This document shows, piece after piece, positions 1 to 7,768 of a stretch of DNA of 64,000 bases. Both the position numbers and the translations under genes were made by a program. Within the stretch, counting starts at the first letter, position 1; the number at the start of each line of letters is the position of its first letter. The notes below the pieces were generated by a model that was not told the DNA's origin, ran no database searches, and saw only the letters and a program-made list of their open reading frames with translations. The DNA is from UMGS1322 sp900550765 (GTDB lineage Bacteria > Bacillota > Clostridia > Christensenellales > QALW01), in assembly GCA_958448705.1 (NCBI GenBank), contig CAUDEY010000002.1:124001-188000 (forward strand), given 5' to 3'.

Positions 1-400
1 GCTGTTTTCCGCAGTCATGACGGCCCTGCACAAGGGCCTGCCCAACAAGGCCGCCACCGAAGTACAGCCCGGTGAAGTAGGCGTTTCCCGCGTTACCTAC
101 TGCGATATTTCCGGAAAGCTGGCCGGTCAAGGTTGTACCGCAACCCATACCGATTACGGCAATCCTGCCAATATGCCGGTGTGCGACGTGCACCGTACGG
201 TAAAGATCTGCAACGAAAGCGGTGCGCTGGCTACCGCTGCCTGTCCGGAGGAAAACTGTTCGCAGCGTACGCTGGTAATGATCCCGGAACGCGGTGTGCT
301 GAACTATATGTATTACAACTATTACAGCACCTTTGTGCGGTACGCCGGAACGCCTACCACGAATATGAGCAGCTGTAAGATTCATACTGCAGAGGAATAA
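1..400 (+). CDS. Class A penicillin-binding protein, C-terminal end (partial)
   Basis: The reading frame is open from the window edge (first full codon at base 2) to the TAA at 398-400, so the gene starts outside the window and only about 132 C-terminal residues are seen. The segment begins with a motif like AVMTALHKGLP, which matches the end of the transpeptidase domain of PBP1-type bifunctional peptidoglycan synthases. It continues as a cysteine-bearing tail (YCDISGKLAGQGC, ICNESGALATAAC) of the kind seen at the C-terminus of clostridial PBP1A proteins. The catalytic residues lie upstream of the window. The protein would act outside the membrane in peptidoglycan polymerisation and cross-linking. 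Family assignment is from these short motifs, so the exact PBP class is probable and not certain. Confidence 0.75.
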   Translation, partial: LFSAVMTALHKGLPNKAATEVQPGEVGVSRVTYCDISGKLAGQGCTATHTDYGNPANMPVCDVHRTVKICNESGALATAACPEENCSQRTLVMIPERGVLNYMYYNYYSTFVRYAGTPTTNMSSCKIHTAEE

Positions 401-433
401 GAGGGCAGATAGAAAACGAGATTTCATAAGCTG

Positions 434-564
434 CCTAACTCCCTTTAATGGGGAAGCTGGCAAGCTAAAGAGGAAGCGGAGAGAAGGTTCGGCAAAGCAT
501 TGCTGCGCGAAAGCCTTCTCTCCAGCTTATGTTTTGGCGCCTCCTTCGGCAAAGGAAGGGATAT
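434..564. repeat. Imperfect palindromic intergenic repeat (MITE/REP-like)
   Basis: Between the PBP gene and the GH29 remnant lies a structured stretch. CTCCCTTTAATGGGGAAGCTGGC at its left edge resembles the repeats at 45131-45204 and 45361-45434. A perfect 10-bp inverted repeat, GGAGAGAAGG at 478-487 and CCTTCTCTCC at 514-523, sits in the middle. A CTCCTTCGGCAAAGGAAGG segment closes it. No coding sequence is evident. I infer a non-coding palindromic repeat family member. Confidence 0.45.
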
Positions 565-639
565 TTTAATTTTTGCAGTATAATTAAGAAAACCACAGGC
601 CAATTTATCGCATCTCTAACTCCCTTTGATGAGGACTGG

Positions 640-1080
640 CCCCGAGAGGACCATGAAGCTTTGATCCCTGAATTCAATCCCCTTCATATGATCCGGAGGA
701 ATGGGTGCTTCTGGCCAAATTAGCCGGTATGAAATATCTTTGTTTTACAGCCAAGCATCATCACGGATTTTGCATGTGGGATACCCAATACAATGGCTGT
801 AATAGTACGAATACACCCTACGGAAAAGATATTTTAAAACTGCGATGCCTGCCGCAAGCACGATATACTTCACTATTTCAATCCTGATTGACATCATCCG
901 TACGGCTATAATCCTGCCTCCCCACACCAATGGAAAGCAATAGCAAAATGTAAACACCGCAATTTACCGGGAATCCATCAAAAATCAACTGGCCAAGCTT
1001 CTTCAAAATACGGTTTATACTTTTTTCTAAGATATTGCGCCGAAAATCAAAGATTTTTCCCTAAATGCGCCGATCGTCAT
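640..1080 (+). pseudogene. Degraded GH29 alpha-L-fucosidase-like remnant
   Basis: Three reading frames together give a recognisable GH29 catalytic-domain segment. Frame 1 reads EALIPEFNPLH to base 687. A single missing base shifts to YDPEEWVLLAKLAGMKYL, then CFTAKHHHGFCMWDT, which matches the family block Lys-His-His-Asp-Gly-Phe. A second shift near 838-844 leads to DACRKHDILHYFNPD, then a TGA at 889-891 where family members have Trp (of D-W-H-H-P), then HHPYGYNPASPHQW. The N-terminal block with His-Trp-Gly and the whole C-terminal half, including the nucleophile region, are absent. The gene is therefore dead; it marks loss of a fucosidase-type activity. No start codon or SD is preserved. Confidence 0.75.
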
Positions 1081-1113
1081 TGAACTTGCCTGGTAAGACG
1101 CCGGCTGTAAAAA

Positions 1114-1155
1114 AAACACTGCGGCTTCTTTGTGAACCCGCAGTGTTTGATTTTT
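1114..1155. terminator. Bidirectional rho-independent terminator
   Basis: AAACACTGCGG (1114-1124) pairs with CCGCAGTGTTT (1138-1148). The plus-strand side is followed by GATTTTTTC and the minus-strand side by a run of eight T. It can close transcription from the GH29 remnant and from the hom operon, which converge here. Confidence 0.85.
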
Positions 1156-1261
1156 TCATTTGCAATTCTGCGCTGTAAGCGCATAAATTCTGTTCTAAAA
1201 TCTCTTTGTTATATTTTTACCAGCCGAGCAATGGGTTGAAACGGATTTTTCTCCCCCGAAA

Positions 1262-1375
1262 TCAATTGTTTCCAAGATGAGAAAAGGTAAGCCAGCACAA
1301 AAAAACACCGATCAGAAAACCCACGATAATAAGAATCGCGGCCACCATCATAAAATTTCTGTTTGGCTTTCCCAT
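1262..1375 (-). CDS. 37-residue single-pass membrane peptide
   Basis: A short ORF begins two bases after the hom stop codon, with GAGG placed 7 nt before the ATG (SD inside the end of hom). The product has a basic N-terminus (MGKPNR) and then one hydrophobic helix of about 24 residues rich in Ile, Val, Leu and Phe, ending in SHLGNN. The good SD, tight spacing and clean TM profile favour a real gene translated with hom; a terminator follows about 110 bases downstream. I do not recognise the family. A longer in-frame start at 1450 would overlap hom and has no SD, so I prefer 1375. Membrane location is predicted; function is unknown. Confidence 0.6.
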   Translation of the reverse strand: MGKPNRNFMMVAAILIIVGFLIGVFLCWLTFSHLGNN

Positions 1376-1377
1376 TC

Positions 1378-2580
1378 TTAAACCTCTAACACACGGATCG
1401 CAGAAAGAAGCTTCATCTGTGCGAAATTCTTGCTGTGCTCCGCATTGCAAAGGACAGGCGTAATGGCAGCTGTAACGCCATCCTGCGCAAACAAAATCTG
1501 TGCGCTGCCGTAAACGGAAAGAATATCCTCCTCACTGCCTTTTATACGGATAAAATATGCTGTTTCCAGCACCTCCTGCGGCAGCACCTGCCCGGGAATC
1601 TCATCCTCCCAGCCCCAGCCTTTTAAAAATTCAAAATGCTTGGCGGCGTCCAGAATATCCGCTACTACCGCACTGGCCGTGGGCAGCTTGCCCGCGCCGC
1701 GGCCATAGAGGAATACATCGCCTACGGCATTGCCTTTTAAAAGTACGCCGTTAAATACGTCCTTTACCTGCGCCAACAGACAAGAAACAGGAACCAATGC
1801 CGGAGAAACCATTACCTTAAGCTTATCCCCCAGCTGTTTAGCCTGCCCAATCAGTTTAATCTCGTACCCGCTTCTTTTGGCGATGGCCACATCGTCGGGC
1901 GTAATATTGCCAATACCTTCGGCATACACATCCTTGGGATATACATGATGTCCAAACGCCAGCGAGGAAAGAATGCACATCTTGCGGGAAGCATCGATGC
2001 CCTCTACATCTGCCGTTGGATTTGCTTCGGCATAGCCCAGCTTTTGAGCCAGCTTCAGTGCGCCGTCAAAACTCATGGCATCCTCTACCATTTTCGTAAG
2101 AATAAAATTGGTGGTACCGTTTAAAATTCCGTAAAACTCCGTAATTTCATTGGCGGCCATACACCGGTGCATCGGACGAATCAACGGAATTCCGCCGCCA
2201 ACGGAAGCCTCAAAGAAGTAATTTACATTATTTTCCTTTGCCAGCTGCAGCAATTCATATCCCTTCTGTGCCACCAGCTCTTTGTTGGAGGTCACGACAC
2301 TTTTACCTGCTTTCAAGCTGCGCACGGTAAAATCATACGCGGCGCCTATACCGCCGATCACCTCAGCAACCACCTTGATTTCCGGGTCATTTTCTATAAT
2401 ACTGAAATCTTTAATAAATTTTTCCGGATAAAGGCTATCGGAAAAATCACGTACATCCAGCACATATTTTACATAGAGGTCCTGCGCCAGTTTTGCGGCA
2501 ATATGCTTTTGATTCATTAAAATCAATTCCACTACGCCGCTGCCTACCGTACCGTGCCCCAACACAGCAATATTGATCAT
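1378..2580 (-). CDS. hom: Homoserine dehydrogenase
   Basis: The 400-aa product catalyses NAD(P)H-dependent reduction of aspartate semialdehyde to homoserine, the branch point to threonine and methionine. The N-terminal Rossmann motif is GHGTVGSG (residues 8-15). The catalytic domain carries TSNKELVA, FEASVGGGIP and the NGTTNFIL block typical of the family, with the conserved DVEGIDA segment. The C-terminal part resembles a short ACT-like regulatory region (residues 325-400), which often mediates threonine feedback. A strong SD (GGGGAGGG) precedes the ATG. The gene lies just past the terminator of the ribosomal cluster and may be expressed by readthrough or from its own weak promoter; I see no clear promoter in the 57-nt gap. 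Confidence 0.95.
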   Translation of the reverse strand: MINIAVLGHGTVGSGVVELILMNQKHIAAKLAQDLYVKYVLDVRDFSDSLYPEKFIKDFSIIENDPEIKVVAEVIGGIGAAYDFTVRSLKAGKSVVTSNKELVAQKGYELLQLAKENNVNYFFEASVGGGIPLIRPMHRCMAANEITEFYGILNGTTNFILTKMVEDAMSFDGALKLAQKLGYAEANPTADVEGIDASRKMCILSSLAFGHHVYPKDVYAEGIGNITPDDVAIAKRSGYEIKLIGQAKQLGDKLKVMVSPALVPVSCLLAQVKDVFNGVLLKGNAVGDVFLYGRGAGKLPTASAVVADILDAAKHFEFLKGWGWEDEIPGQVLPQEVLETAYFIRIKGSEEDILSVYGSAQILFAQDGVTAAITPVLCNAEHSKNFAQMKLLSAIRVLEV

Positions 2581-2602
2581 ATCCCTCCCCCTTTCTCATT
2601 TT

Positions 2603-2632
2603 GCTAAAAAGCGGGCAAAAAATGCCCGCTTT
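2603..2632 (-). terminator. Terminator after rplQ
   Basis: On the minus strand AAAGCGGGCA pairs with TGCCCGCTTT across a short loop (2608-2632) and is followed by TTTTTAGC. It ends the ribosomal/rpoA transcript just downstream of rplQ, with possible readthrough into hom. Confidence 0.8.
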
Positions 2633-2637
2633 GGGTT

Positions 2638-3150
2638 TTACACCAGCTCCAGAATCACCGCTTCGGCACAATCGCCGCGGCGGGGTCCCTTCTTGATGAT
2701 TCTTGTATAACCGCCGCCCTGGCCCAGCTCTTCTGCGCGCTTGGCATACTTGGGTGCAAGTTCGTCAAAAATTTTACTGATTACCGGATGGTTAATTTCA
2801 GCGGTACGTACTTTATACTCCGCTTTCTTTTCCTTTTCATTGCGGGGAATCTGCCGCTCATAAAGATACGCCATCATCCGGCGGCGCGCATTCAGACGTA
2901 TAGGACCGTCGTTCTTTACTTCGGTCTCTACGCGCTGCCCCTTATCATTCAGTTTTGCTTTTTTTACCGTTACCGTATCGGCATAGGATTTAATTCCCAT
3001 GGTAATGATCTTCTCAGCCTGTTTGCGAACCTCCTTGGCACGTGCCTCAGTGGTTTCAATGCGGCCATACCAAAGAAGATCCGTCGTAAGCCCGCGGACA
3101 ACGGCAACACGCTGATCCGTAGGTCTGTTAAGCTTTCTATTACCGGCCAT
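2638..3150 (-). CDS. rplQ: 50S ribosomal protein L17
   Basis: This protein sits at the exit side of the large subunit. The N-terminus NRKLNRPTDQRVAVVRGL and TTEARAKEVRKQAEKII are typical of L17, as is the C-terminal GGGYTRIIK segment. At 170 aa it is longer than the E. coli form (127 aa); the extra length is an insertion of about 45 residues between roughly 58 and 105, with many charged residues. It is the last gene of the rpsJ-rplQ block, 18 nt after rpoA, and a terminator follows. Confidence 0.97.
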   Translation of the reverse strand: MAGNRKLNRPTDQRVAVVRGLTTDLLWYGRIETTEARAKEVRKQAEKIITMGIKSYADTVTVKKAKLNDKGQRVETEVKNDGPIRLNARRRMMAYLYERQIPRNEKEKKAEYKVRTAEINHPVISKIFDELAPKYAKRAEELGQGGGYTRIIKKGPRRGDCAEAVILELV

Positions 3151-3168
3151 TGTTTCTTATCCTCCTAA

Positions 3169-4119
3169 TTAATCTTCGTTGCTCTTAAGCTTCAGCCCCA
3201 GGCTTGCCAGCTTCTGACGAACCTCTTCCATGGACTTTTTGCCAAGATTGCGAACCCTCATCAAATCAGTTTCATCCAGGTTTGCAAGCTCCTGCACGGA
3301 ATTGATGCCCGCACGTTTCAGGCAGTTATAAGAACGCACAGAAAGATCGAGTTCATCGATCGTCATATCAAACGCCTTTGCCTGGGGTGCAACGCCGTCC
3401 TTGTCCTCTGCAAGCTGGATACCGCCCGCATTTTCGGCAAGGTTTACAAACAGTGCAAGATAATCACTCATAATTTTTGCAGCAATACTAATCGCCTCAT
3501 CCGGCCGGATGGAGCCATCGGTCCAAACGTCAAGAATCAGCTTATCAAAGTTAGCGTCTCTGCCGATACGCGCGCTTTGCACGGTATAGCTGGCCTTCAA
3601 AATGGGTGTATAAATAGAATCTACAGCGATCACATCGATCGGCATATCATCCGTTTTATTTTTATCCGCCGGAACATATCCCATTCCCTTATCGATGATC
3701 AGCTCCATATTCAGTGCGCCGCCCTCATCGATGGTAGCGATATGAAGATCTTTATTGATAATTTCAAGCGAGCTGTCGCCCTTGATATCTCCTGCCGTAA
3801 CCTCACAGGGACCCACCGCATTGATCGTTGCAGTGACCGGTGCATCGCTGTTAAGCTTCATGGCAATGTTCTTTATATTGAGGATGATATTGGTGACATC
3901 CTCGCTTACACCGGGAACGGTGCTGAACTCATGCAGAACACCATCGATACGTATCTGTGTTGCCGCAGCGCCAGGCAGGGAGGATAACAAAATTCTACGG
4001 AGAGAATTGCCCAGGGTATTGCCAAATCCGCGCTTTAACGGCTCCACCACAAACTGGGCATACTTGCCGTCTTCGCTGATCTGCTTACACTCGATAACAG
4101 GCTTTTCTATTTCTATCAT
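3169..4119 (-). CDS. rpoA: DNA-directed RNA polymerase subunit alpha
   Basis: The 316-aa alpha subunit dimerises to start core polymerase assembly, and its C-terminal domain contacts UP elements and activators. The N-terminal domain shows RGFGNTLGNSLRRILLSSLPG, the dimerisation and beta/beta' contact region. The C-terminal domain (about 240-316) has the helix-hairpin-helix signature LDLSVRSYNCLKRAGINSV and VRNLGKKSMEEV. Length is normal for the family. It lies between rpsD and rplQ as in other Firmicutes. Confidence 0.98.
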   Translation of the reverse strand: MIEIEKPVIECKQISEDGKYAQFVVEPLKRGFGNTLGNSLRRILLSSLPGAAATQIRIDGVLHEFSTVPGVSEDVTNIILNIKNIAMKLNSDAPVTATINAVGPCEVTAGDIKGDSSLEIINKDLHIATIDEGGALNMELIIDKGMGYVPADKNKTDDMPIDVIAVDSIYTPILKASYTVQSARIGRDANFDKLILDVWTDGSIRPDEAISIAAKIMSDYLALFVNLAENAGGIQLAEDKDGVAPQAKAFDMTIDELDLSVRSYNCLKRAGINSVQELANLDETDLMRVRNLGKKSMEEVRQKLASLGLKLKSNED

Positions 4120-4153
4120 TATATAAACCCCTCCTACAAAATTTTAGGCGATA

Positions 4154-4777
4154 TTACTTGGAGTACAACTCAACAATAAGATGCTCCTCAATACCAAGAT
4201 CAATATCCTCTCTTTTGGGAAGCTCCACAACCTTGCCGCTAAGCTCGGCGCTGTTAAGCTCAAGCCATGCGGGAATCGTCTTCGTAGAGCCCTCACGCAT
4301 CGCCTTGAATTTTTCAATGCTCGTGCTGCCCTGTGCAATAGCAACCACATCCCCGGCTTTTACAATAAATGAAGGGATATTCACCCGGCGGCCGTTTACA
4401 GTGATATGACCGTGGTTTACGATCTGCCTTGCCTGCGCGCGGGAATCGCCGAAGCCCAGGCGATAAACTACGTTATCCAAACGACGCTCCAACAGCTGAA
4501 GCATGTTCTCACCCGAAGCCCCTTTCATATTGCTGGCTTTTACAAAATAACCGTGGAACTGTTTTTCCAGAATGCCGTAAGTTCTTCTGGCCTTCTGTTT
4601 TTCACGCAGCTGCAGACCGTACTCGGAAACCTTTCTGCGTCCTTTGGCATGCTGACCGGGCGCAGTTCCCCTCTTTACCACAGGACACTTTGCACTATAG
4701 CAGCGATCGCCCTTCAAAAAAAGCTTCTGATTTTCGCGGCGGCACAAACGGCATACCGCTTCCGTATATCTTGCCAT
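4154..4777 (-). CDS. rpsD: 30S ribosomal protein S4 (zinc-binding form)
   Basis: This primary 16S rRNA-binding protein nucleates small-subunit assembly and in many bacteria represses its own operon. The 207-aa product has the zinc-type N-terminus with Cys9, Cys12, Cys26 and Cys31, followed by the S4 RNA-binding domain (LERRLDNVVYRLGF, ARQIVNHGHITVNG). In many Firmicutes rpsD is elsewhere; here it sits within the alpha operon between rpsK and rpoA, as is common in Clostridia. Confidence 0.98.
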   Translation of the reverse strand: MARYTEAVCRLCRRENQKLFLKGDRCYSAKCPVVKRGTAPGQHAKGRRKVSEYGLQLREKQKARRTYGILEKQFHGYFVKASNMKGASGENMLQLLERRLDNVVYRLGFGDSRAQARQIVNHGHITVNGRRVNIPSFIVKAGDVVAIAQGSTSIEKFKAMREGSTKTIPAWLELNSAELSGKVVELPKREDIDLGIEEHLIVELYSK

Positions 4778-4795
4778 ACTATTCTGTCCTCCTAA

Positions 4796-5191
4796 TCAAA
4801 CTCTTCTGCGCTTGGGCGGACGGCATCCGTTGTGCGGAATGGGGGTAACATCTTTGATCATGCTAACCTCAAGGCCTGCCGCCTGAAGTGCCCGGATTGC
4901 TGCCTCACGTCCGCTGCCGGGGCCTTTTACATAGACCTCAACAGAACGAAGACCGTGTTCCATCGCTGCTTTAGCTGCGGTTTCAGCGGCCGTCTGTGCG
5001 GCAAAAGGCGTGCTCTTTTTAGAACCGCGGAAACCCAGTCCGCCGGCACTGGACCAGCTGATCGCGTTCCCGGCAACGTCCGTAATCGTAACAATAGTAT
5101 TGTTGAATGATGAGCAGATATGCGCTGCGCCGCGTTCAATATTTTTCTTTTCTATACGGCGGCGTCCGCCCTTTTTAACTGGTTTTGCCAT
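4796..5191 (-). CDS. rpsK: 30S ribosomal protein S11
   Basis: This platform protein of the small subunit helps form the mRNA exit channel. The 131-aa product contains AHICSSFNNTIVTITD and GFRGSKKSTPFAAQ, plus the C-terminal signature IKDVTPIPHNGCRPPKRRRV. Length is normal. An 18-nt gap with an SD separates it from both neighbours, consistent with one transcript. Confidence 0.98.
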   Translation of the reverse strand: MAKPVKKGGRRRIEKKNIERGAAHICSSFNNTIVTITDVAGNAISWSSAGGLGFRGSKKSTPFAAQTAAETAAKAAMEHGLRSVEVYVKGPGSGREAAIRALQAAGLEVSMIKDVTPIPHNGCRPPKRRRV

Positions 5192-5209
5192 AAAATTCGT
5201 CCTCCTATC

Positions 5210-5587
5210 TTACTTGCCGGCTTTTTTCTTGCCGCCGACAGTCTTCTTGGGTCCCTTGCGCGTACGTGCGTTCTGCTTGGTATGCTGTCCGCGTACGGGA
5301 AGGCCCTTACGGTGACGAACACCGCGATAGCAGCCGATTTCAACAAGGCGCTTGATATTCAGCGCAACCTCACGGCGGAGGTCACCCTCTACCTGAACGT
5401 TCTTGTCAATATAATCTCTGATTAAGTTAACCTCATCCTCGGTTAAATCTCTAACACGGGTGTCGGGGTTAACGCCGGTTTTTTCAAGAATCTCTTTCGC
5501 AATGCTGGGGCCAATGCCGAAAATACTCTGCAGTGCAGCCTCAACCCGCTTATCCTTTGGTATATCGATACCAGCGATACGTGCCAT
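5210..5587 (-). CDS. rpsM: 30S ribosomal protein S13
   Basis: This small-subunit head protein contacts the P-site tRNA and bridges to L5. The 125-aa product begins MARIAGIDIPKDKRVEAAL and shows the signature GVRHRKGLPVRGQHTKQNARTR split across the conserved loop, with a basic C-terminal tail ending KKKAGK. A GGAGG SD precedes the ATG. It follows a 141-nt structured spacer after rpmJ. Confidence 0.98.
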   Translation of the reverse strand: MARIAGIDIPKDKRVEAALQSIFGIGPSIAKEILEKTGVNPDTRVRDLTEDEVNLIRDYIDKNVQVEGDLRREVALNIKRLVEIGCYRGVRHRKGLPVRGQHTKQNARTRKGPKKTVGGKKKAGK

Positions 5588-5699
5588 TCAGTACACCTCC
5601 ATAAATGCTTTGAATATAAATTATTTATATAGAAAAGCCCCTCGGGCAAACAGAAAAGTTCTGTCAGCCGCGCCCGATTTTTTGGCTTTGCTTTCAGGC

Positions 5700-5718
5700 T
5701 GCGCTTATGGTAAGCGCA
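5700..5718 (-). other. Hairpin in the rpmJ-rpsM spacer
   Basis: The 141-nt gap between rpmJ and rpsM is unusually long for this operon. It holds the perfect inverted repeat TGCGCTTA-N3-TAAGCGCA immediately downstream of a run of eight T next to the rpmJ stop. The order (T run, then stem) does not fit a terminator on the minus strand. It may be a processing or autoregulatory site ahead of rpsM-rpsK-rpsD; that role is inference. Confidence 0.35.
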
Positions 5719-5728
5719 TCAAAAAAAA

Positions 5729-5845
5729 TCAACCCTGCCGCTGCTTATGACTCTTATCCGCGGAACAGATAACCATTACCTTTCCGTGGCGCTTGATCAG
5801 CTTGCATTTGTCGCACATCGGTTTTACACTCGGTCTAACTTTCAT
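5729..5845 (-). CDS. rpmJ: 50S ribosomal protein L36 (zinc-binding form)
   Basis: Reading the minus strand from the ATG at 5845 gives a 38-residue protein beginning MKVRPSVKPMC and ending SHKQRQG, the classic L36. Cys11, Cys14, Cys27 and His32 form the zinc site of the C+ type. L36 stabilises 23S rRNA near the GTPase centre. It lies between infA (13 nt away) and rpsM, the usual place, and has an SD (GGAGG) in the infA-rpmJ gap. Confidence 0.97.
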   Translation of the reverse strand: MKVRPSVKPMCDKCKLIKRHGKVMVICSADKSHKQRQG

Positions 5846-5858
5846 CCCAATAACCTCC

Positions 5859-6080
5859 TCAGTTCTTGCTGCGCCATATGATCCGCCCCTTAGACAGATC
5901 ATAGGTAGAAATTTCCACTGTTACCTTATCGCCCGGTAACACCTGAATATTGTTCATCCTAAGCTTACCGGCTATATGTGCCAGAATCTTATGGCCGTTT
6001 TCAAGTTCAACCTCAAAAACCGCATTTTTCTTGGATTCCGTTACAATGCCTTCTACTTCAATGACATCTTCTTTAGACAT
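5859..6080 (-). CDS. infA: Translation initiation factor IF-1
   Basis: This 73-aa protein has a single S1-like OB fold that binds the ribosomal A site during initiation. It starts MSKEDVIEVEGIVTESKKNA and contains LENGHKILAHIAGKLRMNNI and LPGDKVTVEIS, which match IF-1 along its full length. It follows the KOW-domain gene by 4 nt, and its SD overlaps the end of that gene, so the two are translationally close. Confidence 0.98.
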   Translation of the reverse strand: MSKEDVIEVEGIVTESKKNAVFEVELENGHKILAHIAGKLRMNNIQVLPGDKVTVEISTYDLSKGRIIWRSKN

Positions 6081-6084
6081 GGAT

Positions 6085-6366
6085 TCACTCCTCGCCTTGC
6101 TTGGTGCAGAGGGAAAGCGACTCTAAGGCATTTCTTATCTCACTGTCAAAAATCTTAGTGCCGCTTGCCAGCTTCTGTGCGATATTCTCCAACGTCTGCC
6201 CCGTCCGCACCAGATGCTTTTGCTTTTTCTTTTTCGGAGAAGAAAGCTTTCGCAGGGCGCCGTCGGCAATCCGCACATACTGCTCATCAATTACTTCAAC
6301 TACTACAAAATACCTTCGGGCATCCCTGCCCGCGGCGGAACAGACGACGTCTCCTAACGAATACAC
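6085..6366 (-). CDS. KOW-domain RNA-binding protein of the ribosomal operon
   Basis: This 93-aa basic protein starts with GTG at 6366, chosen because AAGGAGG lies 7 nt upstream; an ATG two bases earlier is out of frame and stops after four codons. The N-terminal part (YSLGDVVCSAAGRDARRYFVVVEV) fits a KOW/L14e-like fold. A lysine-rich loop SPKKKKQKH follows, then an amphipathic C-terminal segment. Genes like this lie between map and infA in many Clostridia and are annotated as KOW-domain RNA-binding proteins. A ribosome- or rRNA-associated role is likely from position, but the molecular function is unknown. Confidence 0.8.
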   Translation of the reverse strand: MYSLGDVVCSAAGRDARRYFVVVEVIDEQYVRIADGALRKLSSPKKKKQKHLVRTGQTLENIAQKLASGTKIFDSEIRNALESLSLCTKQGEE

Positions 6367-6378
6367 ATCTGTACCTCC

Positions 6379-7140
6379 TTAAAGACTGACCTTCGGGTCT
6401 GTTAAAATGACCGGCTCACCGCCGACTACGGCAATGGTATTTTCATAATGCGCCGCATAGGAACCATCGGCAGTAACCGTCGTCCAGCCATCGGATAGCA
6501 CCCTGACCGCGTCGCCGCCTAAATTGATCATCGGCTCGATGGCCAGCGTCATTCCGTTTACGATCCGCGGGCCGTGACCGGCCGGACCGAAATTGGGGAT
6601 CTCCGGCGATTCATGCAGCTCGCGTCCTACGCCGTGGCCGGTATAATTCCTTACAATCCCGTATCCAAATGGCTTGATATATGCTTCCACTGCGTGAGAA
6701 ATATCTGAAATTCGATATCCCACGCGTGCAAAGCGCATCCCTTCATAAAAGGACTGCTTCGTGCGTTCTACCAGCAGCCTTTTCTCCTCCGATACACTGC
6801 CCACGATAAACGTGCGAGCCATATCGGTATGAAACCCTTTATAAAATACCCCGGCATCAATACTTACCAGATCGCCTTCCCGAATCACCCGTTCAGCACG
6901 GGGAATCCCGTGAATGACTTCTTCGTTAACCGATATGCAAAGCGTGTTGGGAAATCCGTACAGCCCTAAAAAGGAAGGCTTTGCTTTATGGTTTATGATA
7001 TACCGGTGTGCCATTTTATCAAGATCCAGCGTAGTCAGGCCCGGTTTTATGCTCTCCCCCAGCATTTCCATTGCCGAAGCGAGAATCCGTCCCCCCTCGG
7101 CCATCGTACGCAAAGCGCTTTCATTTTTAATGCAAAGCAT
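6379..7140 (-). CDS. map: Methionine aminopeptidase, type I
   Basis: The enzyme removes the initiator methionine from nascent proteins. Metal ligands are visible in VSIDAGVFYKGFHTDMARTF (two Asp), NYTGHGVGRELHESPEIPNF (His) and MTLAIEPMI (Glu), with the final Glu in YAAHYENTIAV. The ATG at 7140 overlaps the adk stop by one base (TGATG); the TTG just before it in frame is less likely. The product is 253 aa, normal for type Ia enzymes without the zinc-finger extension. It is co-transcribed with secY and adk. Confidence 0.97.
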   Translation of the reverse strand: MLCIKNESALRTMAEGGRILASAMEMLGESIKPGLTTLDLDKMAHRYIINHKAKPSFLGLYGFPNTLCISVNEEVIHGIPRAERVIREGDLVSIDAGVFYKGFHTDMARTFIVGSVSEEKRLLVERTKQSFYEGMRFARVGYRISDISHAVEAYIKPFGYGIVRNYTGHGVGRELHESPEIPNFGPAGHGPRIVNGMTLAIEPMINLGGDAVRVLSDGWTTVTADGSYAAHYENTIAVVGGEPVILTDPKVSL

Positions 7141-7757
7141 CAAACCGCCTCCAGCACACGAGCGATCTCTTCAAACACAGCCTCTGCAGAAAGATTGCCG
7201 TTTACGGTTTTTACATTCTCTCCGTAATAAGCGATCAACGGTTTTGTCTGCTCATTGTAAACTGCAAGCCTGTTTTTTACGGTTTCTTCCGTATCATCAG
7301 CACGCTGCACAAGCTTTGAACCGCAGGCCGGGCATTGTTCGCCCGCCAGAGCCGATACATGATACGTGCCCGCACAGTCGGGGCAGATCCTCCGGCCGGT
7401 GATACGCGCCAGAAGCAGACTCTCGTCTACATCGATATTTAAAACACAGTCCAGCGCGGTAAGCGCCTTCAAGCCCTCAGCCTGTTCGATCGTGCGGGGA
7501 AAGCCGTCCAGCAAAAAGCCGTTTTGGCAGTCTTCCTGCGCCAACCGCTGCTTTACCATCCCCAGGGTTACCTCGTCAGGCACCAGCTTTCCGGCATCGA
7601 TATATTGTTTGGCCAAACGGCCCAGCTCGGTATTGTTGCTCATATTCTCCCGAAACATATCGCCGGTGGAAATATGCGGAATACCGAACCGTTTACAAAT
7701 TCTGGCGGCCTGGGTGCCTTTGCCGGCACCCGGAGCGCCCAATAAAATCATCTTCAT
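7140..7757 (-). CDS. adk: Adenylate kinase (zinc lid form)
   Basis: Adenylate kinase interconverts ATP, AMP and ADP. The 205-aa product has the P-loop GAPGAGKGTQAARI (residues 7-20), the AMP-site region STGDMFRENM, LLDGFPRTIEQAEGL, and a lid with two Cys pairs (CPDC and CPAC) that bind structural zinc in Gram-positive enzymes. Its stop overlaps the map start by one base. The secY-adk-map order is standard for Firmicutes. Confidence 0.97.
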   Translation of the reverse strand: MKMILLGAPGAGKGTQAARICKRFGIPHISTGDMFRENMSNNTELGRLAKQYIDAGKLVPDEVTLGMVKQRLAQEDCQNGFLLDGFPRTIEQAEGLKALTALDCVLNIDVDESLLLARITGRRICPDCAGTYHVSALAGEQCPACGSKLVQRADDTEETVKNRLAVYNEQTKPLIAYYGENVKTVNGNLSAEAVFEEIARVLEAV

Positions 7758-7768
7758 CGCGTCACCTG

